Shown in pieces: positions 38,674 through 46,223 of a DNA stretch of 64,000 bases. How positions within the stretch are numbered: the stretch's first letter is position 1; every line of letters starts with the position of its first letter. The notes beneath the pieces were generated by a model. That model saw only the letters and a list, made by a program, of their open reading frames with translations. It was not told the DNA's origin and ran no database searches. A program made the position numbers and the translations under genes. Origin of the DNA: Frankia sp. QA3 (GTDB lineage Bacteria > Actinomycetota > Actinomycetes > Frankiales > Frankiaceae); assembly GCF_000262465.1 (NCBI RefSeq), contig NZ_CM001489.1, positions 5,246,741-5,310,740 of the forward strand. The letters run 5' to 3'.

Positions 38674-40044
38674 TCAGCCGCCGGGGGCGAGCGCGACGAG
38701 GTCGTCGTCCCAGGCCTCGTCCACGGCGGCCAGGTCGACGTCCTCGGCCGTGCGGGCGTACCCGGAGCGCTTGTGGAAGTGCGCGAGCAGGCGCGGGTCG
38801 ACCTCGTGCTCGCCGAGCACCTCCTCGGGCCGCGGGCCGACGCGGGCGGCGGCACGCGCCAGGGCCGCCCGGTCGAGGCCGTAGACGTCGATGGCGTTCT
38901 CGCCGAGGATCGCCCGGGCCTCCCCTTCGGGCACACCGGCGAACGCGGCGCGGATCCAGTCACGGGTGTTGGGCCAGGTCCCCTCCGGGTGCGGGAAGTC
39001 CACGCCGAACAGCAGCCGTCCCACGCCGATCTCGTGGCGCATCTCGATCTCGGCGCGGTGGGGCGAGGAGGGGATCGCCGCGCAGTGCAGGCGGAAGTAC
39101 TCGCTCGGTGTCCTTTTCAGCGCGATGTCCGCGCGGGCGGCGCGCTCGTCCAGGCGCCGCAGGGTCGCCGGCAGCCAGTCGGCCCGCACCTCGGTCAGGG
39201 CCAGGCGCAGGTCCGGGAAGCGGTCGAACACCCCGCCCAGCATGAGCTGCCACATGGCCCGGCGCGGCCCCAGATCGAGCCGCAGGGGCGAGTCGGCGCC
39301 GGCGTCCAGTTGCTCCCGCAGCCGCTGCTGCAGGTTCAGGTCGATCTCGCGGGACTCGCCCAGCGCCTCGTGCACCTGCCGCAGGAACGCCTGGAACTGA
39401 CCCTGCACCCCGCCCCAGCCGGCGTGCACGGTCACCACCAGCCCGAGGCGGGCGCAGGCCGCCCAGAACGGGTCGTAGTACTGGTCGTGCAACGGCGGCA
39501 GCGCGGGGTCGGCGACCATGCCGGGCAGCAGGACCCCGACGAAGCCGTGCTCGGCCACCCACGCCAGCTCGGCGACGGTCGCGGCCAGGTCCAGGCACGG
39601 CCCCGCCTCGGCGATGCCGTAGAGCCGGCCGGGCGCGGTGGCCATCGCGTCCGCCAGCCAGCGGTGGTAGGCCCGGGTCCCGGCGGCGCGCAGCCGCGGC
39701 GGGTAGGGGTTGTTCACGACGCCGAAGAACGGCAGCGTGCACATCTGGTGGCCGGACAGCAGCAGCTCGCCGGCGATGCCCTCGGCGTCGAGCTCGCGCA
39801 CCCGCCGGTCCAGGTCGAACGCGCCGAGCTCACCGTCGGTGCGGATGGCCTCCCGCCCGTCGATGACCTCGAGCGTCTCGTCGGACGAGCCCTTGGCAGT
39901 GATCACGACGGAGAGCCACTCGTCGTTCTCCGCCGCCAGGAGGTCGAGGTCGGGGAGGTATTCGGGCTCGATGTAGTCGCGGTAGGCCTGCGGGGGAGCT
40001 CCGGTGTGACCGTCGGCGGAGACGAGGACCAATCGCTGTCCCAT
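38674..40044 (-). CDS. Amidohydrolase family 2 (metal-dependent TIM-barrel hydrolase/decarboxylase)
   Basis: This 456-residue member of the Amidohydro_2 family covers ACMS decarboxylase-type and related metal enzymes. The N-terminus SADGHTGAP supplies an Asp-x-His in place of the usual HxH. VTVHAGWGG gives the central metal His, RLALTEVRADWLP the following strand, and LLFGVDFPHPEG the C-terminal Asp. Actinobacterial relatives are often annotated only as predicted metal-dependent hydrolases. GAGGTGAG lies 5 bp before the ATG at 40044, so the GTG nine bases further upstream is less likely. A TTGACA-17-CAGGGT promoter lies just ahead (40074-40102). The reaction may be C-C or C-N cleavage of an aromatic-derived substrate. 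Confidence 0.88.
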   Translation of the reverse strand: MGQRLVLVSADGHTGAPPQAYRDYIEPEYLPDLDLLAAENDEWLSVVITAKGSSDETLEVIDGREAIRTDGELGAFDLDRRVRELDAEGIAGELLLSGHQMCTLPFFGVVNNPYPPRLRAAGTRAYHRWLADAMATAPGRLYGIAEAGPCLDLAATVAELAWVAEHGFVGVLLPGMVADPALPPLHDQYYDPFWAACARLGLVVTVHAGWGGVQGQFQAFLRQVHEALGESREIDLNLQQRLREQLDAGADSPLRLDLGPRRAMWQLMLGGVFDRFPDLRLALTEVRADWLPATLRRLDERAARADIALKRTPSEYFRLHCAAIPSSPHRAEIEMRHEIGVGRLLFGVDFPHPEGTWPNTRDWIRAAFAGVPEGEARAILGENAIDVYGLDRAALARAAARVGPRPEEVLGEHEVDPRLLAHFHKRSGYARTAEDVDLAAVDEAWDDDLVALAPGG

Positions 40045-40073
40045 GTGACTCACCTCATAGATCGAGTTCGCTC

Positions 40074-40112
40074 ACCCTGCCCTTGCCGCGCCGCGGTGTC
40101 AACAGCGTTCAC
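40074..40112 (-). promoter_or_regulatory. Promoter with operator-like GTGAAC-N3-GTTGAC
   Basis: On the minus strand TTGACA (40097-40102) is spaced 17 bp from CAGGGT (40074-40079), 30 bp before the amidohydrolase start. The 15-bp imperfect palindrome GTGAACGCTGTTGAC (40098-40112) covers the -35 box. The same motif occurs at two other promoters in this window. Confidence 0.65.
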
Positions 40113-40150
40113 CTCACCAAAGTGCCAGAGCCCGCAGTCGGGTGACGGGG

Positions 40151-40921
40151 TCAGCCGGTCGCCAGCTCGGCGTTCGACAGGTAGGTCCGCTCGATCTCGC
40201 CGATGCGGCCCCGCAGCTCACGGGCCTCGCCCTCCAGCACCACCCGCCCATGGCTGAGCACGTACGCGCGGTCCGCGACCTCGAGGGCGTCCCGGACGTG
40301 CTGTTCGACCAGGAGCACCGCGCCGCCCCGGTCCGCGGCCGCGCGCACGGCCAGCAGCAGGCGTTCGAGGACCAGGGGCGCGAGCCCGAGCGAGAGCTCG
40401 TCGGCGAGCAGCACCCGGGGGTCCGCCGCGAGCGCGCGCGCCAGGGTGAGCATCTGCTGCTCGCCACCGGAGAGCAGGCCCGCCCGGCGGGGCAGCAGCG
40501 GCGCCAGCTCCGGGAACAGCTCCAGGCACCGATCGCGCCCGCCCCCGCCCAGACGCAGGTTGTCCGCCGCGGACAGCTCCATGAACACCGACCGTTCCTC
40601 GGTGATGTAGCGCAACCCGCCGCGGGCGCGGCGGTGCAGCGGCGCGGTCGTGCGGCGCCCGTCGAACAGCACCTCGCCGCGCAGGGGCCGCAGCTCCCCC
40701 GCCAGCGCCCGGACCGTGGTCGTCTTGCCCGCGCCGTTGACCCCGAGCAGCGCCACGACCTCCCCGGGCCGCAGCACCAGATTCAGGTCGTGCACCACGG
40801 GGGTGGACCCGTAGCCGACCGACAGGCCGCGGGTTTCCAGCCGTGGCCGCGGGGGGCCTTCGGACGATAAGAGGGCAGTGCCGTTCTGCTGGGGCGCCGG
40901 GTTACCGGAAGTGGTCGTCAT
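40151..40921 (-). CDS. livF: ABC transporter ATP-binding protein LivF
   Basis: This 256-residue second ATPase of the branched-chain-type transporter has Walker A GVNGAGKTTT, YITEERSVFMELSAADNL (the LivF-specific Q-loop region), signature LLSGGEQQML, Walker B VLLADELSLGLAP and H-loop EQHVRDAL. The LSLGLAP and EERSVF patterns separate it from LivG. It should heterodimerise with the ATPase part of the fused protein encoded 3 kb away; the amidohydrolase and binding-protein genes lie between. The ATG at 40921 has no clear ribosome site. It is divergent from the tannase-like gene. Confidence 0.93.
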   Translation of the reverse strand: MTTTSGNPAPQQNGTALLSSEGPPRPRLETRGLSVGYGSTPVVHDLNLVLRPGEVVALLGVNGAGKTTTVRALAGELRPLRGEVLFDGRRTTAPLHRRARGGLRYITEERSVFMELSAADNLRLGGGGRDRCLELFPELAPLLPRRAGLLSGGEQQMLTLARALAADPRVLLADELSLGLAPLVLERLLLAVRAAADRGGAVLLVEQHVRDALEVADRAYVLSHGRVVLEGEARELRGRIGEIERTYLSNAELATG

Positions 40922-41030
40922 GCGAGGACGGTACCGCCCGGACGACCGATGTCCATGGCCCTTCCGGTGGTCGCTTCGTGCATTCCAGACCGACTCGGTG
41001 GCGCCCGTCCGACCCGTCCGTCCCGAGGTG

Positions 41031-41070
41031 GTGAACACCGTTGACTTGGTGGCCGCCGCGGACGTACGCT
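41031..41070 (+). promoter_or_regulatory. Promoter with operator-like GTGAAC-N3-GTTGAC
   Basis: TTGACT (41041-41046) and TACGCT (41065-41070) are 18 bp apart and point to the tannase-like gene. The 15-bp motif GTGAACACCGTTGAC (41031-41045) overlaps the -35 box, exactly as at the amidohydrolase promoter. Confidence 0.6.
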
Positions 41071-41150
41071 GCGCCCGCACCGGTCGCCCGGCGGCGGCTG
41101 CGGTCGGCATTCCCAGTACCCCACCAAACGCGTGGAGGATGACTGCTGTC

Positions 41151-43229
41151 ATGGACGTGGACGGAAAGATCGAGGTAGCCTCCTACATTCCCGCCGACTC
41201 ATTCTTCGGCTCGCCCTACATCGACTCCGACGAATGGCGCGAAAGCCCCTTACCCCACCGCCACGTGCACGGTGGTTTTCACGACACCGACACCCGCTTC
41301 ACCTTCTACTTCCCCACCGAGGACTCCTACGACGGCCGCCTGTTCCACCCGCTCGAAGGGGCCCACGCGGGCCACGAGGACGCCTTCGGCGGCCCGATGG
41401 GCGACGTGATCGGCGGGCTGGCCCTCATCTCCCGGCTCGGCGGCTACATGGTCGAGTCGAACTCCGGCCACATCGGCGACGACATCGACCCCCGCGGCGG
41501 CGACGACCCCACCCTCTACGGCCACCGCGCCAGCGTCGAGACCGCCCGGTTCTCCAAGCACGTCGCCGCCCAGGTGTACGGCGCCCCGCCCCACCACGCC
41601 TACGTCTGGGGCGGCAGCGGCGGCGGGCGGCGCTCGCCGTTGTGTCTGGAGTACGGCACCGGCGTCTACGACGGCGCGCTGCCGTTCATGGGCGGCGGCG
41701 AGATCGCCGCGCACGGCACCACCGCGCTCATGAAGGGCGCCCAGGTCATGGCCTTCGCGTCGATGTTCAATGTGCAGCGCCTGCTGCGCCGCGTCGCCCC
41801 CGGGGTCGTCGACGCGATGCGGCCGGGCGGCAGCGGCGACCCCTACGCCGGGCTGACCACGCACCAGCGCGAGGAGCTCGCCAACCTTTACCAGCTCGGC
41901 TACCCCCGCGGCGACGAGTTCATGATCTTCTCACCGATGGGGCAGATCTGGCTCTGGTCGTCCATCGCCGACCGGCTCGCCACCGAGGACGCCGAGTACT
42001 TCACGGCCTTCTGGACGCAGCCCGGCTACGTCGGCCACGACGCGCCGGACGCCCTGGCCGACGACATCCTCGACGTGACCACGACCGTGAGCCGGGTGGT
42101 CACCGGACGCGAGCTGCTGACCGACCCCGCCTACGCCGGACCGGAGTACGGCGGCCTGCGGGTGATGGCGTCACTGATGAGCGCGGGGCCCGATCTGCCC
42201 ATGGCGATCGAGGTCGAGGGCCTCGGCGATGGCTACCGCCTCGGCGCGGGCCTGAAGCTGCTCAGCGGGAAGGCCAAGGGGCGCCAGCTCTACTGCATGG
42301 GCCACGCCGGCGACCTGTTGAGCGCCGACGGCGTCGCCGAGGCCAACCTGCTGCGCTTCCGCGACGTCGAGGTCGGCGACGAGATCCACGTCGACAACCG
42401 CCGGTTCCTGGCGTTCTGCTACTACTACCGCCACCATCTGATGGACGAGCCGGCGTTCGACTTCCTGCGCCCCGACGGCCGCCCGATCTACCCGCAGAAC
42501 CGGGTGCCCACGATGTCGCCGCTGATGGGCGTGGCCTACTCGGGCCAGTACGAGGGGAAGCTGCTGTGGGTGCACCACACCCACGACGCCTCGCTGTGGC
42601 CGCCGCAGGGCCTGGTGTACGAGGCGGCGGTGCGCGCCGTGCGGGGCCCCGAGGCGGCCGCCGAGCGGTTCCGCCTGCGCTGGACCGAGAACGCCGAGCA
42701 CATCCCGCCCGCGTACCTGCCGTCGGCGCCCGACCGGGCCACCTCGACGTGGCTCATCGACTACCTGCCCGTCATCGAGCAGAGCCTGCTCGACCTGGTC
42801 GCCTGGGTGGAGCAGGGCGTCGAGCCCGCCGGGTCGCGCTACGAGTTCCGCGACGGGCGGGTCGTGCTGCCGGCGACCGCGGCCGAACGCGGCGGCATCC
42901 AGCCGGTGGTCTCGGCGACGGTGGACGGCGGCGAGCGGGCCGAGGTGCCGGCGGGCACGGCGGTGACCCTGCGGGTGGACGCCGAGGTGCCCCCGGGGGC
43001 CGGCACGATCGTCGCGGTCGAGTGGGACCTCGACGGCTCGGGTTCGTTCGCCGACCCGGCCGACGTCGACGGCACCCCGACCGCCGTGAGCCTGACCAGG
43101 ACGCACACCTACCCCACGCCGGGTACCCGGTTCGCCACCGCCCGGGTGTGGTCCCACCGGGACGGCGACCGCGACGCCGTGCACCGCCGCATCCCGAACG
43201 TCGCCTCCGTGCGGATCGTCGTGACCTGA
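41151..43229 (+). CDS. Large alpha/beta hydrolase (tannase/feruloyl-esterase-like) with C-terminal PKD-like domain
   Basis: This protein has about 692 residues. Residues 100 to 180 hold GYMVESNSGHIGDD and a nucleophile elbow VWGGSGGGRRS. The latter resembles the GCSTGGR elbow of the tannase family, with Gly replacing Cys and Thr. A possible acid/His pair lies later in YCMGHAGDLLSADG or VHHTHDASLWP. The last 100 residues look like a PKD-type beta-sandwich (VEWDLDGSGSF, then THTYPTPGTRFATARVWSH). There is no signal peptide, which is odd for a PKD domain. The ATG at 41151 has GGAGG 12 bp upstream; the ATG at 41139 abuts GGAGG and is less likely. The family fit is a guess from the elbow motif; hydrolysis of an aromatic ester would suit the neighbours. 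Confidence 0.7.
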   Translation: MDVDGKIEVASYIPADSFFGSPYIDSDEWRESPLPHRHVHGGFHDTDTRFTFYFPTEDSYDGRLFHPLEGAHAGHEDAFGGPMGDVIGGLALISRLGGYMVESNSGHIGDDIDPRGGDDPTLYGHRASVETARFSKHVAAQVYGAPPHHAYVWGGSGGGRRSPLCLEYGTGVYDGALPFMGGGEIAAHGTTALMKGAQVMAFASMFNVQRLLRRVAPGVVDAMRPGGSGDPYAGLTTHQREELANLYQLGYPRGDEFMIFSPMGQIWLWSSIADRLATEDAEYFTAFWTQPGYVGHDAPDALADDILDVTTTVSRVVTGRELLTDPAYAGPEYGGLRVMASLMSAGPDLPMAIEVEGLGDGYRLGAGLKLLSGKAKGRQLYCMGHAGDLLSADGVAEANLLRFRDVEVGDEIHVDNRRFLAFCYYYRHHLMDEPAFDFLRPDGRPIYPQNRVPTMSPLMGVAYSGQYEGKLLWVHHTHDASLWPPQGLVYEAAVRAVRGPEAAAERFRLRWTENAEHIPPAYLPSAPDRATSTWLIDYLPVIEQSLLDLVAWVEQGVEPAGSRYEFRDGRVVLPATAAERGGIQPVVSATVDGGERAEVPAGTAVTLRVDAEVPPGAGTIVAVEWDLDGSGSFADPADVDGTPTAVSLTRTHTYPTPGTRFATARVWSHRDGDRDAVHRRIPNVASVRIVVT

Positions 43230-43247
43230 CCCGCCTCACCCCAGCCC

Positions 43248-43291
43248 GTCGCGGGGCCGGCCGCGCACCGTCGCGCAGCCGGCCCCGCGAC
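43248..43291 (+). terminator. Strong hairpin after the tannase-like gene
   Basis: Perfect 14-bp arms (GTCGCGGGGCCGGC / GCCGGCCCCGCGAC) with a 16-nt loop start 19 bp past the stop codon. There is no T-tract. Confidence 0.8.
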
Positions 43292-43390
43292 GCGTCTGCG
43301 CCCACCCCGGCGGCACCCCCGGCACCACTGGCGCCACCCCCCGCGGCACCCCGGCGGACCGGTCGCGCCGCGGGCCTTGCTTTCCGGTCC

Positions 43391-43548
43391 TCACATGCTA
43401 GCCTGATCCAGCACATGCTAAGGTTTTTTTGCACGTGCCAGAGATTCGCACGTGCCAGTGATCTGGAGTGACAGGGATCTGGAGTGCCAGTGATCTGGAG
43501 TGACAGTGATCTGGAGTGACAGGGATCTGGAGTGACGGGGATCTGCAC
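43391..43548. promoter_or_regulatory. Direct-repeat array upstream of the ArsR gene
   Basis: Two linked patterns occur. Decamers of form KCACRTGCYA lie at 43391, 43411, 43431 and 43448 (steps of 20, 20 and 17 bp). Then six 16-bp units, consensus GTGMCAGKGATCTGGA, run from 43452 to 43547, ending at the GTG start. The first unit shares its GTGCCAG with the last decamer. A T7 run sits at 43424-43430. This looks like a multi-site operator or iteron-like array and occupies nearly all of the promoter gap. Confidence 0.75.
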
Positions 43549-43902
43549 GTGACAGAGGTGGGCCCGCAAGTGACGAGATCCGATCCATCCGGGGACGAGC
43601 TGGTGCAGATCATGGCCACGCTTGCCAACCCGCACCGGCTGCGGGTTCTCGCGGCGCTGGCCGGCGAGCGCAACTACGTGAGCCGGCTGGCCCGGGACCT
43701 GGACATCAGCCGGGCCCTGCTGCAGGTCCATCTGCGCAAGCTCGAGGCCGCCGGCCTCGTGACCGCCTGCCTTGAACTCTCGGAGGATGGCAAGGCGATG
43801 AAGTTCTACGAGATCACCGCGTTCGTGATCCAGCTGACCCCGCGGACCATCGCGCAGGCAGCCCGCACCCTCAGCCCGCAGGAGAAGGGAGCAACGGCAT
43901 GA
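43549..43902 (+). CDS. ArsR-type winged-helix transcriptional regulator
   Basis: This small regulator of about 117 residues has an N-terminal helix ELVQIMATLANPHRLRVLAA, typical of ArsR. The wHTH follows (YVSRLARDLDISRALLQVHL, then RKLEAAGLVTACLELSEDGK) with wing strands to FYEIT. No metal-binding Cys pair (ELCVC) is present, so this is not a metalloregulator of the classical type. Several in-frame GTGs are possible; the one at 43549 has GGGG 8 bp upstream. An unusual repeat array fills its promoter. Its stop overlaps the ATG of a small membrane protein gene (ATGA), suggesting a regulator-membrane partner pair. Confidence 0.88.
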   Translation: MTEVGPQVTRSDPSGDELVQIMATLANPHRLRVLAALAGERNYVSRLARDLDISRALLQVHLRKLEAAGLVTACLELSEDGKAMKFYEITAFVIQLTPRTIAQAARTLSPQEKGATA

Positions 43903-44168
43903 GTCCCTACGACTGACAGGAGATCATCGGCGTCATCGGGGTCTTCACCCTGGTCACGTCCGTGGTCATCGTGTCGATCTGGCAGTTCGCCGCGACCTGG
44001 CGGGCGAAGGCGTCGCTCGCCCGGGAGAAGGAGTACCGGACGATCGCGGACCGAGCCGTCCTGTTCCAGGAGGGTACCGAACGCCAGCTCGCCGAGCTGG
44101 GAGGTCGCCTCGCCGAGATGCAGACCCGGCTGCGGTCCGTCGAAGGCATTCTCAAGGACGTCGAGTAG
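43899..44168 (+). pseudogene. Small one-TM coiled-coil protein with in-frame TGA at codon 6
   Basis: From an ATG overlapping the ArsR stop the frame reads MSPYD, then TGA (43914-43916), then continues open to 44168. After the stop come a single hydrophobic helix (GVFTLVTSVVIVSIWQ) and a charged heptad-like stretch (EKEYRTIADRAVLFQEG, then LGGRLAEMQTRLRSVEGILK). From memory, similar small proteins next to ArsR genes in actinomycetes have a Trp at this position, so TGG to TGA is the simplest explanation; that comparison cannot be made here. A downstream GTG at 43962 could start a shorter form lacking part of the helix. It may be a true nonsense mutation, a sequencing error or recoding. Confidence 0.65.
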
Positions 44169-44219
44169 CGCACCCGACCGAGCAGGTTGCCGGGAGCCTC
44201 GGCCCGATCGCCACCGCGG

Positions 44220-45050
44220 TCAGCGGCCGCCGAACTCCGCCCGGACGGCGGTGGTGATCTCGGCGTAGCGGCCCAGGCTCACCGCGTCGGCGCCGCCGTC
44301 CACCGGCAGGATCACCCCGTTGACGAACCGGGACAGGTCGCTGGCCAGGAACACCACGGCCGCGGCGATGTCCTCGGGCTGCCCGACCCGGCCGGCCGGC
44401 TGCTCGTCGCGCAGCGCCTCGGCGAGGTGTTCCATGAAGGCCGGTCGACGGTCCCGGGCGATGCCCATGCCCAGCACCGGCGTCATGGTGATGCCGGGGC
44501 AGATCGCGTTGGAGCGGATGCCGTGCCGGCCGAGCTCGGCCGCGGCCTGGCGCACCACGCCGATGACGGCGTGCTTGCCGATCACGTAGCTCGGCTGGCC
44601 CAGGCCGCCGCGCAGGCCCGAACCGCTGCTCGTGGTGATGATCGAGCCGCCGCGGCCCTGCTCGATGAACACCCGGGCGGCGTGGCGGTGCCCGGAGACG
44701 GCCGAGCCGACGATGAGGCGCAGCGACCGGTCGAGCCCGTCCGGCCCGAGATCGACGAACCCGGCCTGGTCGCCGGCGCCGCTGGCGTTGTTGAACATGA
44801 TGTCCAGCCCGCCGAAGTGCCGCACCGCGGTGTCGACCAGGCCCGCGACCTGATCGTCGTCGGAGACGTCCGCGTGGACGTAGATCGCGGCGTCGCCGAG
44901 CCGCTCGGCGGCGGCCCGGCCGCGCTCGTCCTGGATGTCGCCGATGACCACGTGTGCGCCCTCGGCGACGAACGCCTCGACGCTGGCCAGGCCGATGCCA
45001 CTGCTGCCGCCGGTCACAATCGCCGTCTTGCCCACCAGGTTGTCCGGCAT
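44220..45050 (-). CDS. SDR family oxidoreductase
   Basis: This 276-residue classical SDR has TGGSSGIG near residue 13, the acidic residue after beta-2 (IGDIQDE) pointing to NAD rather than NADP, NNAS, a Ser region TTSSGSG, and YVIGK as the catalytic Tyr/Lys. SNAICPGITMTP and the end FVNGVILPVDGGADA fit the family. It lies 51 bp after another SDR on the same strand, so both are probably co-transcribed. It likely oxidises an alcohol produced by the nearby hydrolases, though the substrate is unknown. Confidence 0.9.
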   Translation of the reverse strand: MPDNLVGKTAIVTGGSSGIGLASVEAFVAEGAHVVIGDIQDERGRAAAERLGDAAIYVHADVSDDDQVAGLVDTAVRHFGGLDIMFNNASGAGDQAGFVDLGPDGLDRSLRLIVGSAVSGHRHAARVFIEQGRGGSIITTSSGSGLRGGLGQPSYVIGKHAVIGVVRQAAAELGRHGIRSNAICPGITMTPVLGMGIARDRRPAFMEHLAEALRDEQPAGRVGQPEDIAAAVVFLASDLSRFVNGVILPVDGGADAVSLGRYAEITTAVRAEFGGR

Positions 45051-45101
45051 CGCCGTTCCCTTCCGGTCCGTCCTGCCGCGGGGTTGGAGAGCGCGACCGG
45101 T

Positions 45102-45905
45102 TCAGCGCAGCAGGATCTGGCCGCCGTCGAGCATGAGCGTCGCCCCGGTCAGGTACTGCAGGTCGTCGCTGACCAGGCCGACGATCGCCCGGCCGATGTC
45201 GGCGTAGGGGTCGCCGAGCCGGCGCAGCGGAGTCTGGCGGCGCTGCAGCTCCCAGCGCTCGGGGCTCTGCTTCATGTACTCCTCGGCCGCCGGCGACCAG
45301 GCCGCCGGGCAGACCTGGTTCACCCGGATCCCGTAGCGGCCCCACTCGATGGCGGTGACCTTCGTCAGGCCGCCGATGGCCTCCTTCGCCATCGCGTACC
45401 CGAGCAGGCCGGGCGCGCCGCGCACCCCGATCCCCGACCCGAAGTTGACGACCGCGCCGTGGCCGGAGTCCCGCAACGCCTCGAAGCAGGCCTGCATCAT
45501 GTGCACGCTGCCCAGCGGCCCGGTCTCGAAGGATTCGAGGAGCTGGGCGTCGGTGGCATCGACCGTCGGGATGCGGACGGTGTTGTTCCCGCCCTGGGCG
45601 TTGTTGACGAGGATGTCGACCCCGCCGAACGCGTCCAGCGTCGCCGCGACCGCGGCCTGCGCGTCGGCCCGCTCGGCCACGTCGCAGCGCAGCGCCAGCA
45701 CCCGGGCGCCCTTGCCCGACAGCTCCTCGGCGGCGGCGACCACCTTCGACTCGGTGCGGCCGAGCAGGGCCACCGCGGCGCCTTCGTCGGCCAGCGCCTC
45801 GGCGATCGCCCGGCCCAGGCCCTGGCCCGCACCGGTGACGACGGCGACCCGCCCGGCGAGCCGGCCGTTCGTGGATGGAGTGGGTTCCGCGGTGGGCGCG
45901 GCCAT
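45102..45905 (-). CDS. SDR family oxidoreductase
   Basis: This 267-residue protein has TGAGQGLG near residue 24, NNAQGG, a catalytic Ser in NFGSGIG, YAMAK, and NQVCPAAWSPAAEEYM in the substrate loop. The C-terminal LTGATLMLDGGQILLR is typical. The first 17 residues are a Thr/Pro-rich extension. The ATG at 45905 has no strong ribosome site; an upstream ATG would add about 30 Arg-rich residues and is less likely. It is divergent from the carboxylesterase across a 318-bp region rich in operator-like sequence. Confidence 0.88.
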   Translation of the reverse strand: MAAPTAEPTPSTNGRLAGRVAVVTGAGQGLGRAIAEALADEGAAVALLGRTESKVVAAAEELSGKGARVLALRCDVAERADAQAAVAATLDAFGGVDILVNNAQGGNNTVRIPTVDATDAQLLESFETGPLGSVHMMQACFEALRDSGHGAVVNFGSGIGVRGAPGLLGYAMAKEAIGGLTKVTAIEWGRYGIRVNQVCPAAWSPAAEEYMKQSPERWELQRRQTPLRRLGDPYADIGRAIVGLVSDDLQYLTGATLMLDGGQILLR

Positions 45906-46106
45906 CGGCGTCAGGCCGCCGTCGCCGCGCAGCGGGCTAACGGTGCGGAATCGACGTTCCCGGACAGCTCGCTCGCGCCCATCAGGCAGCTCCATCCTCA
46001 GTAGCCCTCGGGCCCAGCCTCGCGCCGGCGCCCACGGCCCAGCCGGTACCCGCGGCCCGTGTGCGGGTACCGAGCAGCGTTTCAGAGTGCCCGCGACCAC
46101 GTCAAC

Positions 46107-46120
46107 CGGTCGCGACCGGG
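46107..46120. promoter_or_regulatory. 14-bp perfect palindrome in a divergent promoter
   Basis: CCGGTCGCGACCGG is fully self-complementary. It lies between the leftward SDR pair and the rightward carboxylesterase, 5 bp before the GTGAAC-N3-GTTGAC motif. It is a possible second operator. Confidence 0.45.
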
Positions 46121-46125
46121 TGCGG

Positions 46126-46164
46126 TGAACAGTGTTGACACGCCTTCGGTCGGCGCCTAATTTC
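46126..46164 (+). promoter_or_regulatory. Strong promoter with operator-like GTGAAC-N3-GTTGAC
   Basis: TTGACA (46136-46141), 17 bp, TAATTT (46159-46164) is the best sigma-70-like promoter in the window and reads into the carboxylesterase. GTGAACAGTGTTGAC (46126-46140) covers the -35, matching two other promoters 5 to 6 kb to the left. Confidence 0.75.
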
Positions 46165-46223
46165 CGATGCATCGAGCCGGATCACTCGCACCCGGGAACG
46201 GGCCACGCGGGAAAGGACCGACC

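Noticed and set aside
43391..43548. CRISPR array
   Set aside because: Repeats are contiguous 16-mers with no unique spacers and no cas genes nearby; the other tandem arrays fail the same test.
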